This document shows, one piece after another, positions 29,064-39,410 of a stretch of 64,000 nt of DNA (its first letter is position 1; each line of letters starts with the position of its first letter). Source of the DNA: Papaver somniferum (taxonomy: Eukaryota > Streptophyta > Magnoliopsida > Ranunculales > Papaveraceae); NCBI RefSeq assembly GCF_003573695.1, contig NC_039360.1, forward strand, positions 121,048,336 to 121,112,335, given 5' to 3'. The notes beneath the pieces are model-generated. The model was not told where the DNA came from and searched no databases. It saw only the letters and a program-made list of their open reading frames with translations. The translations under genes were made by a program, and so were the position numbers.

Positions 29064-29699
29064 TCCAAAATTGACACAATCAAATCCTGGTTAAAAAATT
29101 ACACGATTCCTTTGTTTAGATTTTTTTTTTCTTTTGTAATTTATAATTTACTTTTGGTTAAACCCCTTATGGTTCTCAAATGTAGTGTACATACAGCTAG
29201 TACAAAAAAGAAGTCACTTAAACAAACCATATTACCCAACTTTGTGTTCTATACATTTTTTATCTTTTTTGTGTTGTTGGTGGTGTTTTAGTTATTTACT
29301 GATACCACCTAGTTTTTCTATCTCTTGGATTGGTTCACTTGTGAACGATTTATTTCTCAATATTCTTTTGAACCATAGCACCTTGTTAACATTGTTAGGG
29401 TGAGTGATCCACCGGGATAACCAAACCATCACCTTATTATGGGATAACTTAATAATCAGAACTCGTGGTTTGATTGTTAAGGATAACGTATAGCCGCTCG
29501 GCTGTGTTGTAGCTGCTGCCATGTCTAATTGAAGAACTTCTATTCATGCATTCCCACGTCTACTATTAGCTCATTCCCACGTCTACTGTTAGTTCAATCC
29601 CACAGATACTATATTCTTTGTTGAGCACTTAGCAACATCTTTCATTTTCTAATAATTTTCCTCTAGAACTTTTCAGCTATGATCTGTTTTACAAAGAAA
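29064..29699. other. Downstream of ARO
   Basis: It contains the ARO 3' UTR. AT-rich; nothing else seen. Confidence 0.4.
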
Positions 29700-29708
29700 A
29701 ATAACTTT
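29700..29708. repeat. 9-bp target duplication AATAACTTT, left copy
   Basis: The same nine bases recur at 30095-30103, directly after the element. Confidence 0.85.
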
Positions 29709-30094
29709 GGGATAATTTGCGATACCTCCCCCGTAAAGATTGGTAATTTGCGTTGCCTCCCCTGCAGAAATGAAATTAGAAAAAGCTCTTCTCGCCAATA
29801 ACTCCGTCTATTCCAAGTTAGCTGACCCAGCACTAACTTATACGTGTTTTTTTTTATTTTTGGGGGTAATTTGCGTTACCTCCTCTGTAAAGATTAGTAA
29901 TTTGAATTACGTCCCCTGTAAAGATTGGTAATTTGCATTACCTCCCTTACAAAAAATCACGTATAAGTTAGTACTGAGTCACCTAACTTTAATAGACAGA
30001 ATTATTGACGAGAGGAGGTTTTGCTAATTTTATTTTTGTAGAGGAGGTAATGCAAATTACCAATCTTTACAGGGGAGGTAACGCAAATTATCCC
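29709..30094. mobile_element. Mutator-like foldback MITE
   Basis: The 386-bp element has perfect ends GGGATAATTTGCG and CGCAAATTATCCC inside long imperfect arms of about 140 bp, and it is flanked by a 9-bp duplication, the size made by Mutator-like transposases. Several extra copies of the word GTAATTTGCGTTACCTCC and TGTAAAGATTGG lie in the arms and middle. It has no ORF. Confidence 0.85.
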
Positions 30095-30103
30095 AATAAC
30101 TTT
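30095..30103. repeat. 9-bp target duplication AATAACTTT, right copy
   Basis: It pairs with 29700-29708. Confidence 0.85.
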
Positions 30104-30215
30104 ACTCTTAATCTTTTTGGGTTAACGAGAGTGATGTATATATGATCTGTTCTCTACTTTACCATATACACTAATATAATTCAATGTCAGATATGTTATG
30201 CCACCAATAACAACA

Positions 30216-31047
30216 TTTTTTTTTTGGCTTAATCATGAATTTTATTACTCATTCAAAAATCAATGATTACAAAAGAAACCGAGATATGACTGTTACAAGC
30301 AAAAAAAACATAAAAGATCCAAAATCTATACGGTTATCCAACAAGAATTAGGAAAATAAACGGAGATACGAGAAATGTTCACATTCTAAAGCCCCTAAAA
30401 AACTCGATTTCTCCTCATAATTCGCAACTTCTCCTCTCCCAAGCAGGGTCCCTTTCTTAACCAATTTATCTGCTGAAAAATTTATTTCTCTAAAAGAATG
30501 TCTGAAGGATATCTTATTTATGTTGCATACAATTCTCTGCCATCTGTTTATTACCATCCAAGGGATCTTTCCGGATATAAAAGCCATCAACACTGCCATT
30601 GAATCCAGACTAAAGCGTGCATCCATAAACTGCATTCTAGCATCCCAGTCACCTGCACCAATTAAAGCCATCACTTCTGCTAGGAAATTCGTAGCTACTC
30701 CTAATCCACCAGAAACTGCACCAACATAGCCACCATCATTACTTCCAATGAAACTATAACCAGAAATACCTAGATTCCCCTTTGGAGCTCCATCACAACA
30801 AATTAGGATCTGATTGTTTACAGGAAGTCTGAAAAAACATTCATTGACTTCAGTTATGCTAACTTTGACTCACTTTATATCAAAAATCATCATAGTATGC
30901 AGATCATAAACAAAACCACTTATTTTTTTTCCTTTCATTCTTACACTGCACTCATTTACAAAATTCAACACCCTCTGCTTAATCTTCTCCAGATTTGGTC
31001 TTTCCTCATCATAGAACATTTTGTTTCTATTGAACCACATCTCAACT
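30216..31047 (-). pseudogene. 5'-truncated LINE with RNase H-like domain
   Basis: On the minus strand a T10 run at 30216-30225 is the poly-A tail. Upstream are the RNase H words ICCDGAPKGNLG, a FMDARFSLDSMAVLM helix and FREINFSADKLVKKG, matching the C-terminal RNase H of plant LINE polyproteins. Further upstream is a MWFNRNKMFYDEE stretch typical of the linker. The frame is interrupted (a stop near 30850), and the 5' part is missing at the junction with LTR sequence. It is a dead fragment. Confidence 0.75.
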
Positions 31048-32220
31048 ATCAGAGCAATGCTCGGTTGAATGCACAAGTTTTGCTATCTCAAGCTTGTTGT
31101 CAATGTTAGTTGAACAAAACTATATCTTGATTTCTATTCTACTAAGTCAAGTCTTAGACTAGGTTAGAATTTGGTAGTTGAGTATCAAACATCACCCTCG
31201 AAGACTAAAGATCAACGAAGACATTTGGAGAACTTCATCAACAAGGTATGTGAAGATTGAACCATTCTATTTTACTCACTATTTTATGATATTATGTCGT
31301 ATGACTTCTAGTAAATTCATTGAAAAGAAGAAATGTCGAGTCAATCTTGTCTTGTTAAGCATCTTGAAATATGACTCAAGCATTGGATGTTCAAAGGTCC
31401 TTAACAATATTATTTCGAAACAATTTATTGTTCAAGAATTAATTTGTGGATCAATTTGATAATAACCAAGCAATGATTTTAGCATTTGGGAATACTTCAA
31501 ACATCAAAAGAGAGAAATTCAGAACTTCTGATATTTCGACTTAGGGTAAGTTGGTGAACCAGTTCGCAAATCATATATATTTGGGTTTCTGAAATACAAG
31601 AAGGTTGGCGAACCTGTTCGCAAACATTAAGTTTAGAAGGGAACTGTTCACGAACCGTGGTGATCTGAATTTTTAATGTTGGTGTAAAAGGCCAATCAGT
31701 TGGCGGACCTGGTCCACGAACCGTGTCCATCTTAGTTAACAAGACGAATAGGGTTGGAGAACTCGGTTCACGAACCGTTTCACCAACAATCCCATTACAA
31801 GTTTAGCAGATGCTTAAAGACTTATCTTTTAAATATGTTTAGCATTACTATGACTCTCATAAACACCTCTAATACATCATTTATCACAAAAACACTTGTG
31901 TATGTGTATCATGATTAAATTCTGTTTACATGAACATCAAATTTCTTATAGTTCATAAGGCATATTTTCCAAAGAACATTCATTGTACACAATTCACATA
32001 TCTGGACCACTGTATACATTTTTCTATGTGATTTCAAGACTAATTCCCACATACTTAATTGAAACCCTAATTAGAGTTTCATCTAAACAGAGAAAGTGTT
32101 TGCTTGAATCTCAAGTTATCTTAACTTGAATTCTAAGCAACCCTTGGTCTTGAACATCTATAAATAGAGATGCTCTTTCAATTGGGAAAATCAATCCCTG
32201 ACACTCATGTGTCCTAGTTG
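31048..32220 (+). repeat. Truncated Sirevirus-family LTR, plus orientation
   Basis: The start AGAGCAATGCTCGGTTGAATGC, then TTTTGCTATCTCAAGCTTG, matches the LTR start at 52409. A TATAAATA at 32159-32166 fits the promoter. The end is cut by another LTR at 32221. Between 31550 and 31790 are five variable copies of an inverted motif like GGCGAACCTGTTCGC or GGTTCACGAACCG. Confidence 0.7.
31550..31790. repeat. Clustered palindromic motifs, GAACC-type
   Basis: Five loosely spaced units of type GTTGGCGAACCTGTTCGC and GGTTCACGAACCG lie in the LTR upstream of its TATA box. Similar clusters with a different core occur in sister LTRs. Confidence 0.65.
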
Positions 32221-33930
32221 TGAAAAAGCGGGGTCTAACAACCTCACTCAATATTTCGTTTAGGAAATCTGTATGCACAAACTCCAACATAATTCCAAGA
32301 GAATCAACTAGACAGTCAGACTCAATCAATGGAAATATTTCCAAGAGTTGTATCTCAATTTCTCAAATCAATCTGCAATCAAACAGATAGAAATTTGGGA
32401 GCCGGATTAATATGAGAAATAACTTGGATGGTACCAAAGACCAATATCCAAGTGTCAATCAATTTATATCAACAACCAAATGTTGGATTATCTAATTGAT
32501 TGAACTACGCACAACCTGTGATATTTCAATTATATAAACAAATATAATTGGCAAAGGTACGAAAATTGTGGGATCATAATGAAATTCTCAAAGAGATTAT
32601 TCATGACTAAAAGAGAACATATCAACTTTACTTTAGATGATGTCATAGAGTAGAAACTTAGTGACTTCATCAAGGAGTTTATTAAGATACAACTTAACCC
32701 CTACATGTTCCACAACCGCTTCTCCCCTGAAAGATATAGCAATTAAATACAAGTTCAAATAAGAACTCTCCCTCATAAAATGTCATTCCCGAAAGAACAA
32801 CAAGAGTGACCTTACTCCAGAGAGAAGGATTTATATATTGGATTTTAGAAATCCTACAAGGAGATACGAACTAAGAACCAATCATTGAAAGTCTCTCATA
32901 AGATTGTGTTACTAATAAATATAACTATCTCATGGTAACAATACACAATATGTAATCATGAAGATCAAGTATTGTGATCATCTTTTCTGAGATACAAACT
33001 TGTATAAACAAGAATTAATATGCTTAGAAGGAAGAATAACCTTTTCCACAAGGATTTACACCAAGAATGGTTACCATAAGTGTATGAAAAAGTTTCTTTG
33101 ATAATAAAAACCACATCCAATGGCTTTGATTATTGCTTCTAACCTGTTATACTTAAGAATTTCAATCACAAATCAAGTTAGGTAATTAAGAATCATACAC
33201 GTGGTATTTAGCCATATTCATCTTTATCACAACTAGTTCAAATGACTCAAATGAAACTAGTTAGAGAGTTGTTTAATTGATTAAATCTCATAGAAGCATA
33301 CAAGACACAATTGAATCAAAATCGATTTTGATTCACTCGAATCACTTCATGAATATTATAGCCACGATTTGCAAAAGATTGCATTCCTTAATTTATTAAA
33401 TGTATTGTTCATAAACAAATCGATTTTAGAATATAACCTACTCAAGTATGCAAACGGGTATGCGTACTTAAGTAACCGGACCGAGTTTGGGTTTCGCCAG
33501 TACACGAACTGGTACGTATACTTGGTACACTTCCAAACTCCAACAGATATTCACGGAATGTGAACTTCCGCCAGTACGCGTACGGGTACGCATACTTGGT
33601 TTCCGGACTTCCATAACCAACCAGTTTATGTACGGGTACGCATACCATGGTTCATGGAATGTGAATACACACACTATGTTGATATCCAATCCTGGTTATA
33701 TGTTCTAAACCCTCATTTCAATCATTGAAACTTTCTTAGAGGATGCCAATAGTTGTAATTCACGAACTATTAGCATCAAAGCGATTTTCAAGTTATTGAA
33801 ATAATCAATATGAAACATTCCGAGTTACATCAAATGATTGTCTCACACAAATCATAGAAGATGTTATAAGGTGATTTTCATATGATCATCTTTTGACTTG
33901 CGTCAAGAATAAAAATGAATCTAGCTAAAG
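32221..33930 (-). repeat. Sirevirus-family LTR, minus orientation, rearranged
   Basis: It begins TGAAAAAGCGGGGTCTAACAACC exactly like the LTR at 52383, with TACCAAAGACCAATATCCAAGTG and ACAACCTGTGATATTTCAATTAT as in 57650-57750. From 32541 to about 32830 it carries sequence that also occurs in the internal region at 61325-61600, so it is a mosaic. The far end is lost at about 33930 near the gag fragment. Confidence 0.65.
33450..33660. repeat. Clustered palindromic motifs, GTACGCATAC-type
   Basis: Four units such as CAGTACGCGTACGGGTACGC and TACGGGTACGCATACC lie in the LTR. The two halves are near inverted repeats (GTATGCGTAC / GTACGCATAC). Confidence 0.75.
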
Positions 33931-34043
33931 CAAAAAGCTTCCACGTATATAAAAAATACCCAACATGATATGTGAGCCCCAATTATTTTGCAATCCTCAC
34001 CGCATTTATAAGGGCTTCTTGGTGAGGATGCACTTCAACACAA

Positions 34044-35371
34044 TCAAGTTGTGTTGAGGTGAACAAAATCTTTCTCGCCACAGTTATTCGAAACAAAATC
34101 ATGCATAAACTCTAGGAATTTAACAACTTCCTTGAAACTTTCAATAATTGTTCCATACCTTTTTATGATGTTATCCCTTGTCGAACTCTTGTCTGGGAGA
34201 TCCTTCTTAATAGTACTTGTTGCTTTATTGATCATCTTTGGTACCCATTTTTGAGCAGCTTTTGGAGCAACGTATTTCTTTTTCTCCCCAATATAATTGT
34301 GAAACTTCTTGGGGGGAATACTGGAAAAACTGATATTTTGAGACTCAGTTTTTCTCCAGTTTGGAATATCAGATCTTGTCATCTTAACAGAATCAGATCT
34401 GATTTTATCTCATTTAAGAAATCTGCAATTCCTTTGCAAGTGACCTGGTTTTCCACAATAAAAGCAATGTTTAGTAGAATGGAAAAACTTATGTTTAGTG
34501 TTGCCTGAATGTGTATGTACTTGCTTTGGATCTTCATTTTCGGCAATTGCTAGAAATACTTCATTTTTGTCAACCGTGGAAGGTTTTGGTTGAGAAGAAT
34601 CTTCAGCTCTGACAAATTTTACCTCTTTGCAAATACCAGGAGCGTTTATTCATTTATAGCCCAATCCTCGTGTATCACGATAAATTCTACATGCTCCCAA
34701 TATTGAGGTTAATTTATCTGAGTTGTTATTTCTAGACAAACTCTCTTTTAAGCTCGAGTTTTCTTCTTCCAACCTTTTGACCTTTTCAAGCGCAATAACT
34801 AGATCATTCTTGGATGATTCACATTGAACTTTGAGATCTTCTCGTTCTGAATCAAATAACTAGTTTATCTCGATATTCTCCAAGTTATCTACCTTTGCTT
34901 GAAGAATAATTTCCCGATCTCGACTTCCGGGAATTTCTTCTTTAAGCTTTTGTATTTCGTTGAGATAATCTCTTGCACCAATAGAATCAAGTTGGTCTTG
35001 CAAGTCTTTATTCCGACTACGAAGTCTGTTATATTTAACTTTCTCACTGAAAATGGTGCTTTCAGCTTCCGAGAGTTTCTGATGACATTCCTTAAGAAAA
35101 TTATTAGCAACTGGATCTACATGGAACACTTCTTCGTCAGAATCAGAATCAGTATCCGAAAGAATTTTTCTAGAAGATAATGCAACCTCGCCTGCGTACT
35201 CTTGGTGATCATAATATTCAGGTCCATCATCAAGAGTACGCAAAGCTGTTGCATATGTCGATTGTCTACAGCTCCAGCTAGGGCAATCGAAGAAAAGTGC
35301 CCGAAACCACGACAGTTAAAGCATTGTACATCATCATTAGGAGATGTTGTAACTTTATAAAAACTCTTTTT
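34044..35371 (-). pseudogene. Sirevirus-like gag, C-terminal half
   Basis: This is the downstream part of a gag gene split by the insertion at 35377-51561. Just after the break it reads a zinc-knuckle start CFNCRGFGHFSS, with the last Cys lost. It then has a 127-residue coiled-coil-like stretch (KYNRLRSRNKDLQDQ, 34860-35243) and a second perfect CCHC knuckle CFYCGKPGHLQRNC (about 34420-34470). It ends with a Lys-rich tail and a unique segment that stops at 34044. Knuckles bind RNA in packaging. No protease or integrase follows, so this copy lacks pol. Confidence 0.75.
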
Positions 35372-35376
35372 CCTGT
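35372..35376. repeat. Target-site duplication CCTGT, left copy
   Basis: It recurs at 51562-51566 and lies in the gag gene. Confidence 0.88.
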
Positions 35377-36229
35377 TGTTTGAGGGTGAAAATGGTTTCT
35401 GCTGATTTTGGTAATTTCGGGTGTGTGGGTGAGAAACGAGTTTAAACCCTAAACAATGTACTGCAAGGGATTACTTTAGATTCGAGAGATCAATCTGTAC
35501 AAATCCGTCCTAAACCAAGAAATGGCCGTCCTAGACTTGCTTCGGTCACAAAGTGAAGGAGAAGGGTTGGTTTTGCGGAGGGAAGCGAAGAGAGTGTTGA
35601 GACCAGAATAGTTGATTCTGGAAGAGTAGTTGTTTCACGACTTGTATCAGAAAGTGGGAAGCTAACAGATGGAAAGCTAGCAAATGTTTTCTGAGTGTTG
35701 TATGCTCCTGACCTGAACTTGTTGTTCGGTGGAAATAAGTAATGCCTATTTATACCAGTCGAAGTGAAACGTACTCTGGTCTCACTAAGAAATGGAAAAC
35801 GGGTGAGTAAATGGGAGGAGGTGGTAACCGGTAACGCCTGGAATTGATGTTCCATAAAGAAAGCGTTTCACCATTACTCCCTGTATTTACTAACCGCCTC
35901 ATCCTTATGACACTTTCTTATAACGGGCGTAGTGTACGTCGCACGCTGTAAACCGCCAAACCAATACCCAATGAGCATCCCCCAGTTTGTGACATGCGTT
36001 GATGTCTCGAGTGTTTTCATGGAAAACATGTAGCACGTTGTTGTTATTTGGTAAGTTGAGCTTGGGAGACTTGCCGGCTCGGTGGTGACCTTCGACGGTC
36101 GAGATTTTATATCTTAAGAGGAAAGGTAGCCAGTGACATGAAAGCATGATCAGTATGGCTTTAATATGGCCTAGTTTAGGCGCGGCCAAAAGTTAGGGTT
36201 TTGGCTTTGTTTAGGCGCGACCAAACTAG

Positions 36230-36990
36230 GGCCAAAGGTTGCCATGCGTTAGCTGGTAACCTTGGACGGCTAAAATCTGCACCTTAGATGAAAGTGTGAC
36301 CGTTGATTGTTGCAGGCCTTCGTTTTGGTAGCCGCATAGGGAAGGCCGGAATGGTATGGCGCGACAAGGTGGTTGGCATGCCATTGGCACATGTGGCATG
36401 GCATGCCTTGGCGCGGTTTGGCGTGGCCAAAACTAGGGTTTTGGGACAAAGGTTACCATGCGTTGTTTGTTGACCTTGGATGGCTAGGATTTGCATCTAG
36501 GATTGAAGGGTGGCCGTTGATCGTCGCACGCCTTCGTTTTGGTATCTGCATAGGGAAGGCCGCCATGATATGGCACGGCGAGGTGGTTGACATGCTATTG
36601 GCACATGTGGCATGGCCGACATTCCTTGGCGCGGTTTGGGCGTGGCCAAAATTAGGGTTTTGGCGTTGGGCCAAAGGTTACCATGCGTTGGTTGGCGACC
36701 TTGGACGGCTAAGATTTGTATCTAAGATGGAAGGGTGGTCGTTGATCGTCGCACACCTTCGTTTTGGTAGCCGCATAGGGAAGGCCGTCATGGTATGGCG
36801 CGACAAGGTGGTTGGCATGCCATTGGCACATGTGGCATGGCATGCCTTGGCGTGGCCAGAACTAGGGTTTTGGGCCAAAGGTTACCATGCGTTGTTTGGC
36901 AACCTTGGACGGCTAGGATTCACTTCTAGGATTGAAGGGTGGTCGTTGATCGTCGCACGCCTTCGTTTTGGTAGACGCATAGGGAAGGCC
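36230..36990. repeat. Tandem repeat of about 205-223 bp, four units
   Basis: Each unit has CCAAAGGTTACCATGCGTTG, TTGGACGGCTA, CGTCGCACGCCTTCGTTTTGG and CGCATAGGGAAGGCC. The word CCATGCGTT falls near 36243, 36458, 36681 and 36886. The LTR copy at 42171 has four units and the copy at 49546 only two, which accounts for most of the LTR length difference. Confidence 0.85.
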
Positions 36991-37239
36991 GGCATGGTGG
37001 GGCCAAGGAAAATGGCACATACGGGTTTGCATAGTGGGGCCAAGGGTTTGGCACGGACGGCTTGGCATGGTGGGGCCAAGGAAAGGTGCGGTTGGCTTGG
37101 CATGGTGGGGTCAAGGATTTGGCATGCCATTGGCGCATGGTGCGCCTAGCATGGTTGGGGCCAAGGCAAGGTGCGGTTGGCTTGGCATGGTGGGGCCAAG
37201 GGTTTGGCATGCCATTGGCGCATGGTGCGTCTAGCATGG

Positions 37240-37745
37240 TTGGCATGCCTTGGCGCGGTAGACGTGGCTGACATGGTTTGCTATTGGCACAATGGTGCGG
37301 CTGGCATGTTTGGCATGCCTTGGCGCGCAGATGTGGCTGGCATGGTTTGTCATTGGCACGGTGGTGCGGCTAGCATGGTCGGCATGCCTTGGCGCGAAGA
37401 TGTGTCTAACATGGCATGCCATTGGCACATTGGTGCGGCTGGCATGGTTGGCATGCCTTGGCGCGTAGATGTGGCTGGCATGGCATGCCATTGGCACAAT
37501 GGTGCGGCTGGCATGGTTGGCATGCGTTGGCGCGGAGACGTGGTTGGCATGGCATGCCATTGGAACAGTGGTGTGTCTGGCATGGTTAGCATGCCTTAGC
37601 GCGGAAACGTGGCTGGCATGGCATGCCATTGGCACAGTGGTGCGGCTGGCATGGTTGGCATGCCTTGGCGCGAAGACGTGGATGACATGGCATGCCATTG
37701 GCACAGTGGTGCGGCTGGCATGGTTGGCATGCCTTGGCGCGGTAG
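37240..37745. repeat. 69-bp tandem array, about seven units
   Basis: The unit contains GGCATGCCTTGGCGCG, GTGGCTGGCATGG, CATGCCATTGGCAC and GGTGCGGCTGGCATGGTT. 69 is divisible by three, so the array stays open in several frames on both strands and yields long repetitive false ORFs. Related arrays lie at 43990-44430 and 50985-51355. Confidence 0.9.
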
Positions 37746-37949
37746 CATGAGAATTAGGCTTTGGCGTAGATGATGTCAGTCAATGTTAAGGGTTCTGCCG
37801 TGGAACATGACCCTTGTAAAAAAAGGTACCCCAGTAATTCTTACGTAGGCATGCTGATCGATTCAATAAATGTGCTAATGGTCATAGTGACATCATGTTA
37901 GATGTGCGGTTTTACGATTTTAACCCTAAGCTAAAAACCACCATCAACA

Positions 37950-37967
37950 TTAAGTCCCCTGCTTAGC
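37950..37967 (-). promoter_or_regulatory. Polypurine tract of the PMD element
   Basis: The minus strand reads GCTAAGCAGGGGACTTAA directly before LTR copy 1. The same sequence follows LTR copy 2 at 44635-44652, with one change. Confidence 0.65.
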
Positions 37968-39410
37968 TCGGAACAAGAGCTTTGTTGCGAGGTAAGCATA
38001 AGATGGTGACGGGAAAGGACAAAATCGAAATGATAAGGCGTGGAAAGACGGTCAAGAAGGTCCGACTAACCTTTTTCCAGAGGTAGGGAGAGTTCATGGT
38101 CCTCGTGTTTGGCGGACTTGCATAGATCATATTTGCGGTGTAGACCGTGAAGTGGTGAGATGAAAATCGTCGGCTTAGTCTGGCCATGCCTCATCTTGGC
38201 TGAGTTAGGGAATACTGAGATGCTGGCTTGGCGAGTTCTTGGTGTTGGTGCATCTTGGAAGGGGAGTCGCAGGCATTGCGTTGGCTTGGACTTAGTACGA
38301 CGCGAGTGTGGGAATGGGCTTGGTCGATGGTTGTGCATGGACGTTGGCTGGCGTGCACGTTGGATCGGCGTGGACGTTGGCTCAGTGTTGGCGTGGTTCG
38401 GACTCTTGGCACGGTGCTAACTCGGCATGGCATGGTATGGCGCGGACTGTTAGGGCATCGTGAGGCAAGGCATGACGTGGATTATTAGGCGCCAGATCGT
38501 CTTGGAATGAAGCCGTTAATGTTGGATTGGCTTGGAATGGAGTTGCATGCGTTGTACTGGCTAGGAATGGAGCCGCATGCATAGACTTGGCGCGGGCACT
38601 GGCTTGGTGTGGCGTGTCCGTTGGCATCATGTGGTTTGCCATTGCGGGCCCGGATGCCTCTTTTCGTTCGTGGCTAAAACGGGAAATCCCTTCCTTAATC
38701 AAATTCCAAAAGTGTCACACCTATGAAAGGGTTTTCTCTCCTTTTTTATTTTGTATCTTTGTTCTCATGTCCTTGGGCTAGCAGCAGAACGGTAAAGCGG
38801 GAAAGCATATTCCAGGTACGTACTCCAGCGCATCTCTTTTGATCTCTTCTCTCTGTTTTTTTTGTATCGTGGAAAACCCTATCCATAGGTGTACCTTTCA
38901 TGAATTTGTATAAATATTGTTCTTCTGTGTTGGTGTAATCCCTAGCCGTAGGAGTACCTTCCATAAATTTGTAGAAATATCTTAGAGTGGACACCGCGAT
39001 TATGTTAGCCACCTCAATTATTATGCTAAGTATGTATGCATGGGCAGGTGACTGACACCAATTCATGTCCAGCGAAAACCTAGTTTTTAGGGTTTCCTCC
39101 TTTTCCTAGGTGTGGCCGTGTGCATTGTCTCCACGGTGGGGGCGCGCCTTCTTAGTCGGGTGCGTACTTTCTTCTACAAGGTACGACTTTGGTAAGAGGC
39201 TAGTTTTTCGTGGTGTTGTAGGGTTTGCTGGCCTCCATTTACTCGGTAGTGCATGTTATGACTTGCGATTTAAAAACAAAGTTGGCTCGCGCCTGAAATG
39301 GATTCTTCATTGCCGACAAAATAGCTTTCGTGCCCCTTATAGTAACTTCTCTTCGTTTTTTTTTCAGTGTAGTCACTTTGATAGCAAGGAGCGTAGGAAA
39401 TTTTGTTAGG
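37968..39410. other. Region between LTR 1 and PMD copy 1
   Basis: It holds a GGCTTGG-rich block (38150-38650) and the likely 5' UTR of the PMD gene, including an intron acceptor TTTTTTTTCAG at about 39366. No other gene is seen. The same layout recurs at 44653-46095. Confidence 0.5.

Larger units (their letters stand above)
35377..37949 (-). repeat. LTR copy 1 of the PMD element (3' LTR)
   Basis: 2573 bp. The minus strand has TATAAATA at 35747-35754. It carries two tandem blocks: about four units of 205-223 bp (36230-36990) and a 69-bp array (37240-37745). Confidence 0.88.

Noticed and set aside
33450..33660. A CRISPR-like array of repeats and spacers
   Set aside because: The units are imperfect palindromes with irregular spacing inside a plant LTR; no cas genes and not a prokaryotic genome.
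36373..37750. Many long overlapping ORFs on both strands, also at 43035-44459 and 50376-51391
   Set aside because: They are by-products of GC-rich tandem repeats whose 69-bp unit is divisible by three; the products are pure repeats of W/H/G/M- or P/A/T-rich words.
37950..37980. A primer-binding site after LTR copy 1, which would put the PMD element on the plus strand
   Set aside because: No TGG-starting tRNA complement is present; the sequence fits a polypurine tract on the minus strand, while a good PBS and TATA position support minus orientation.
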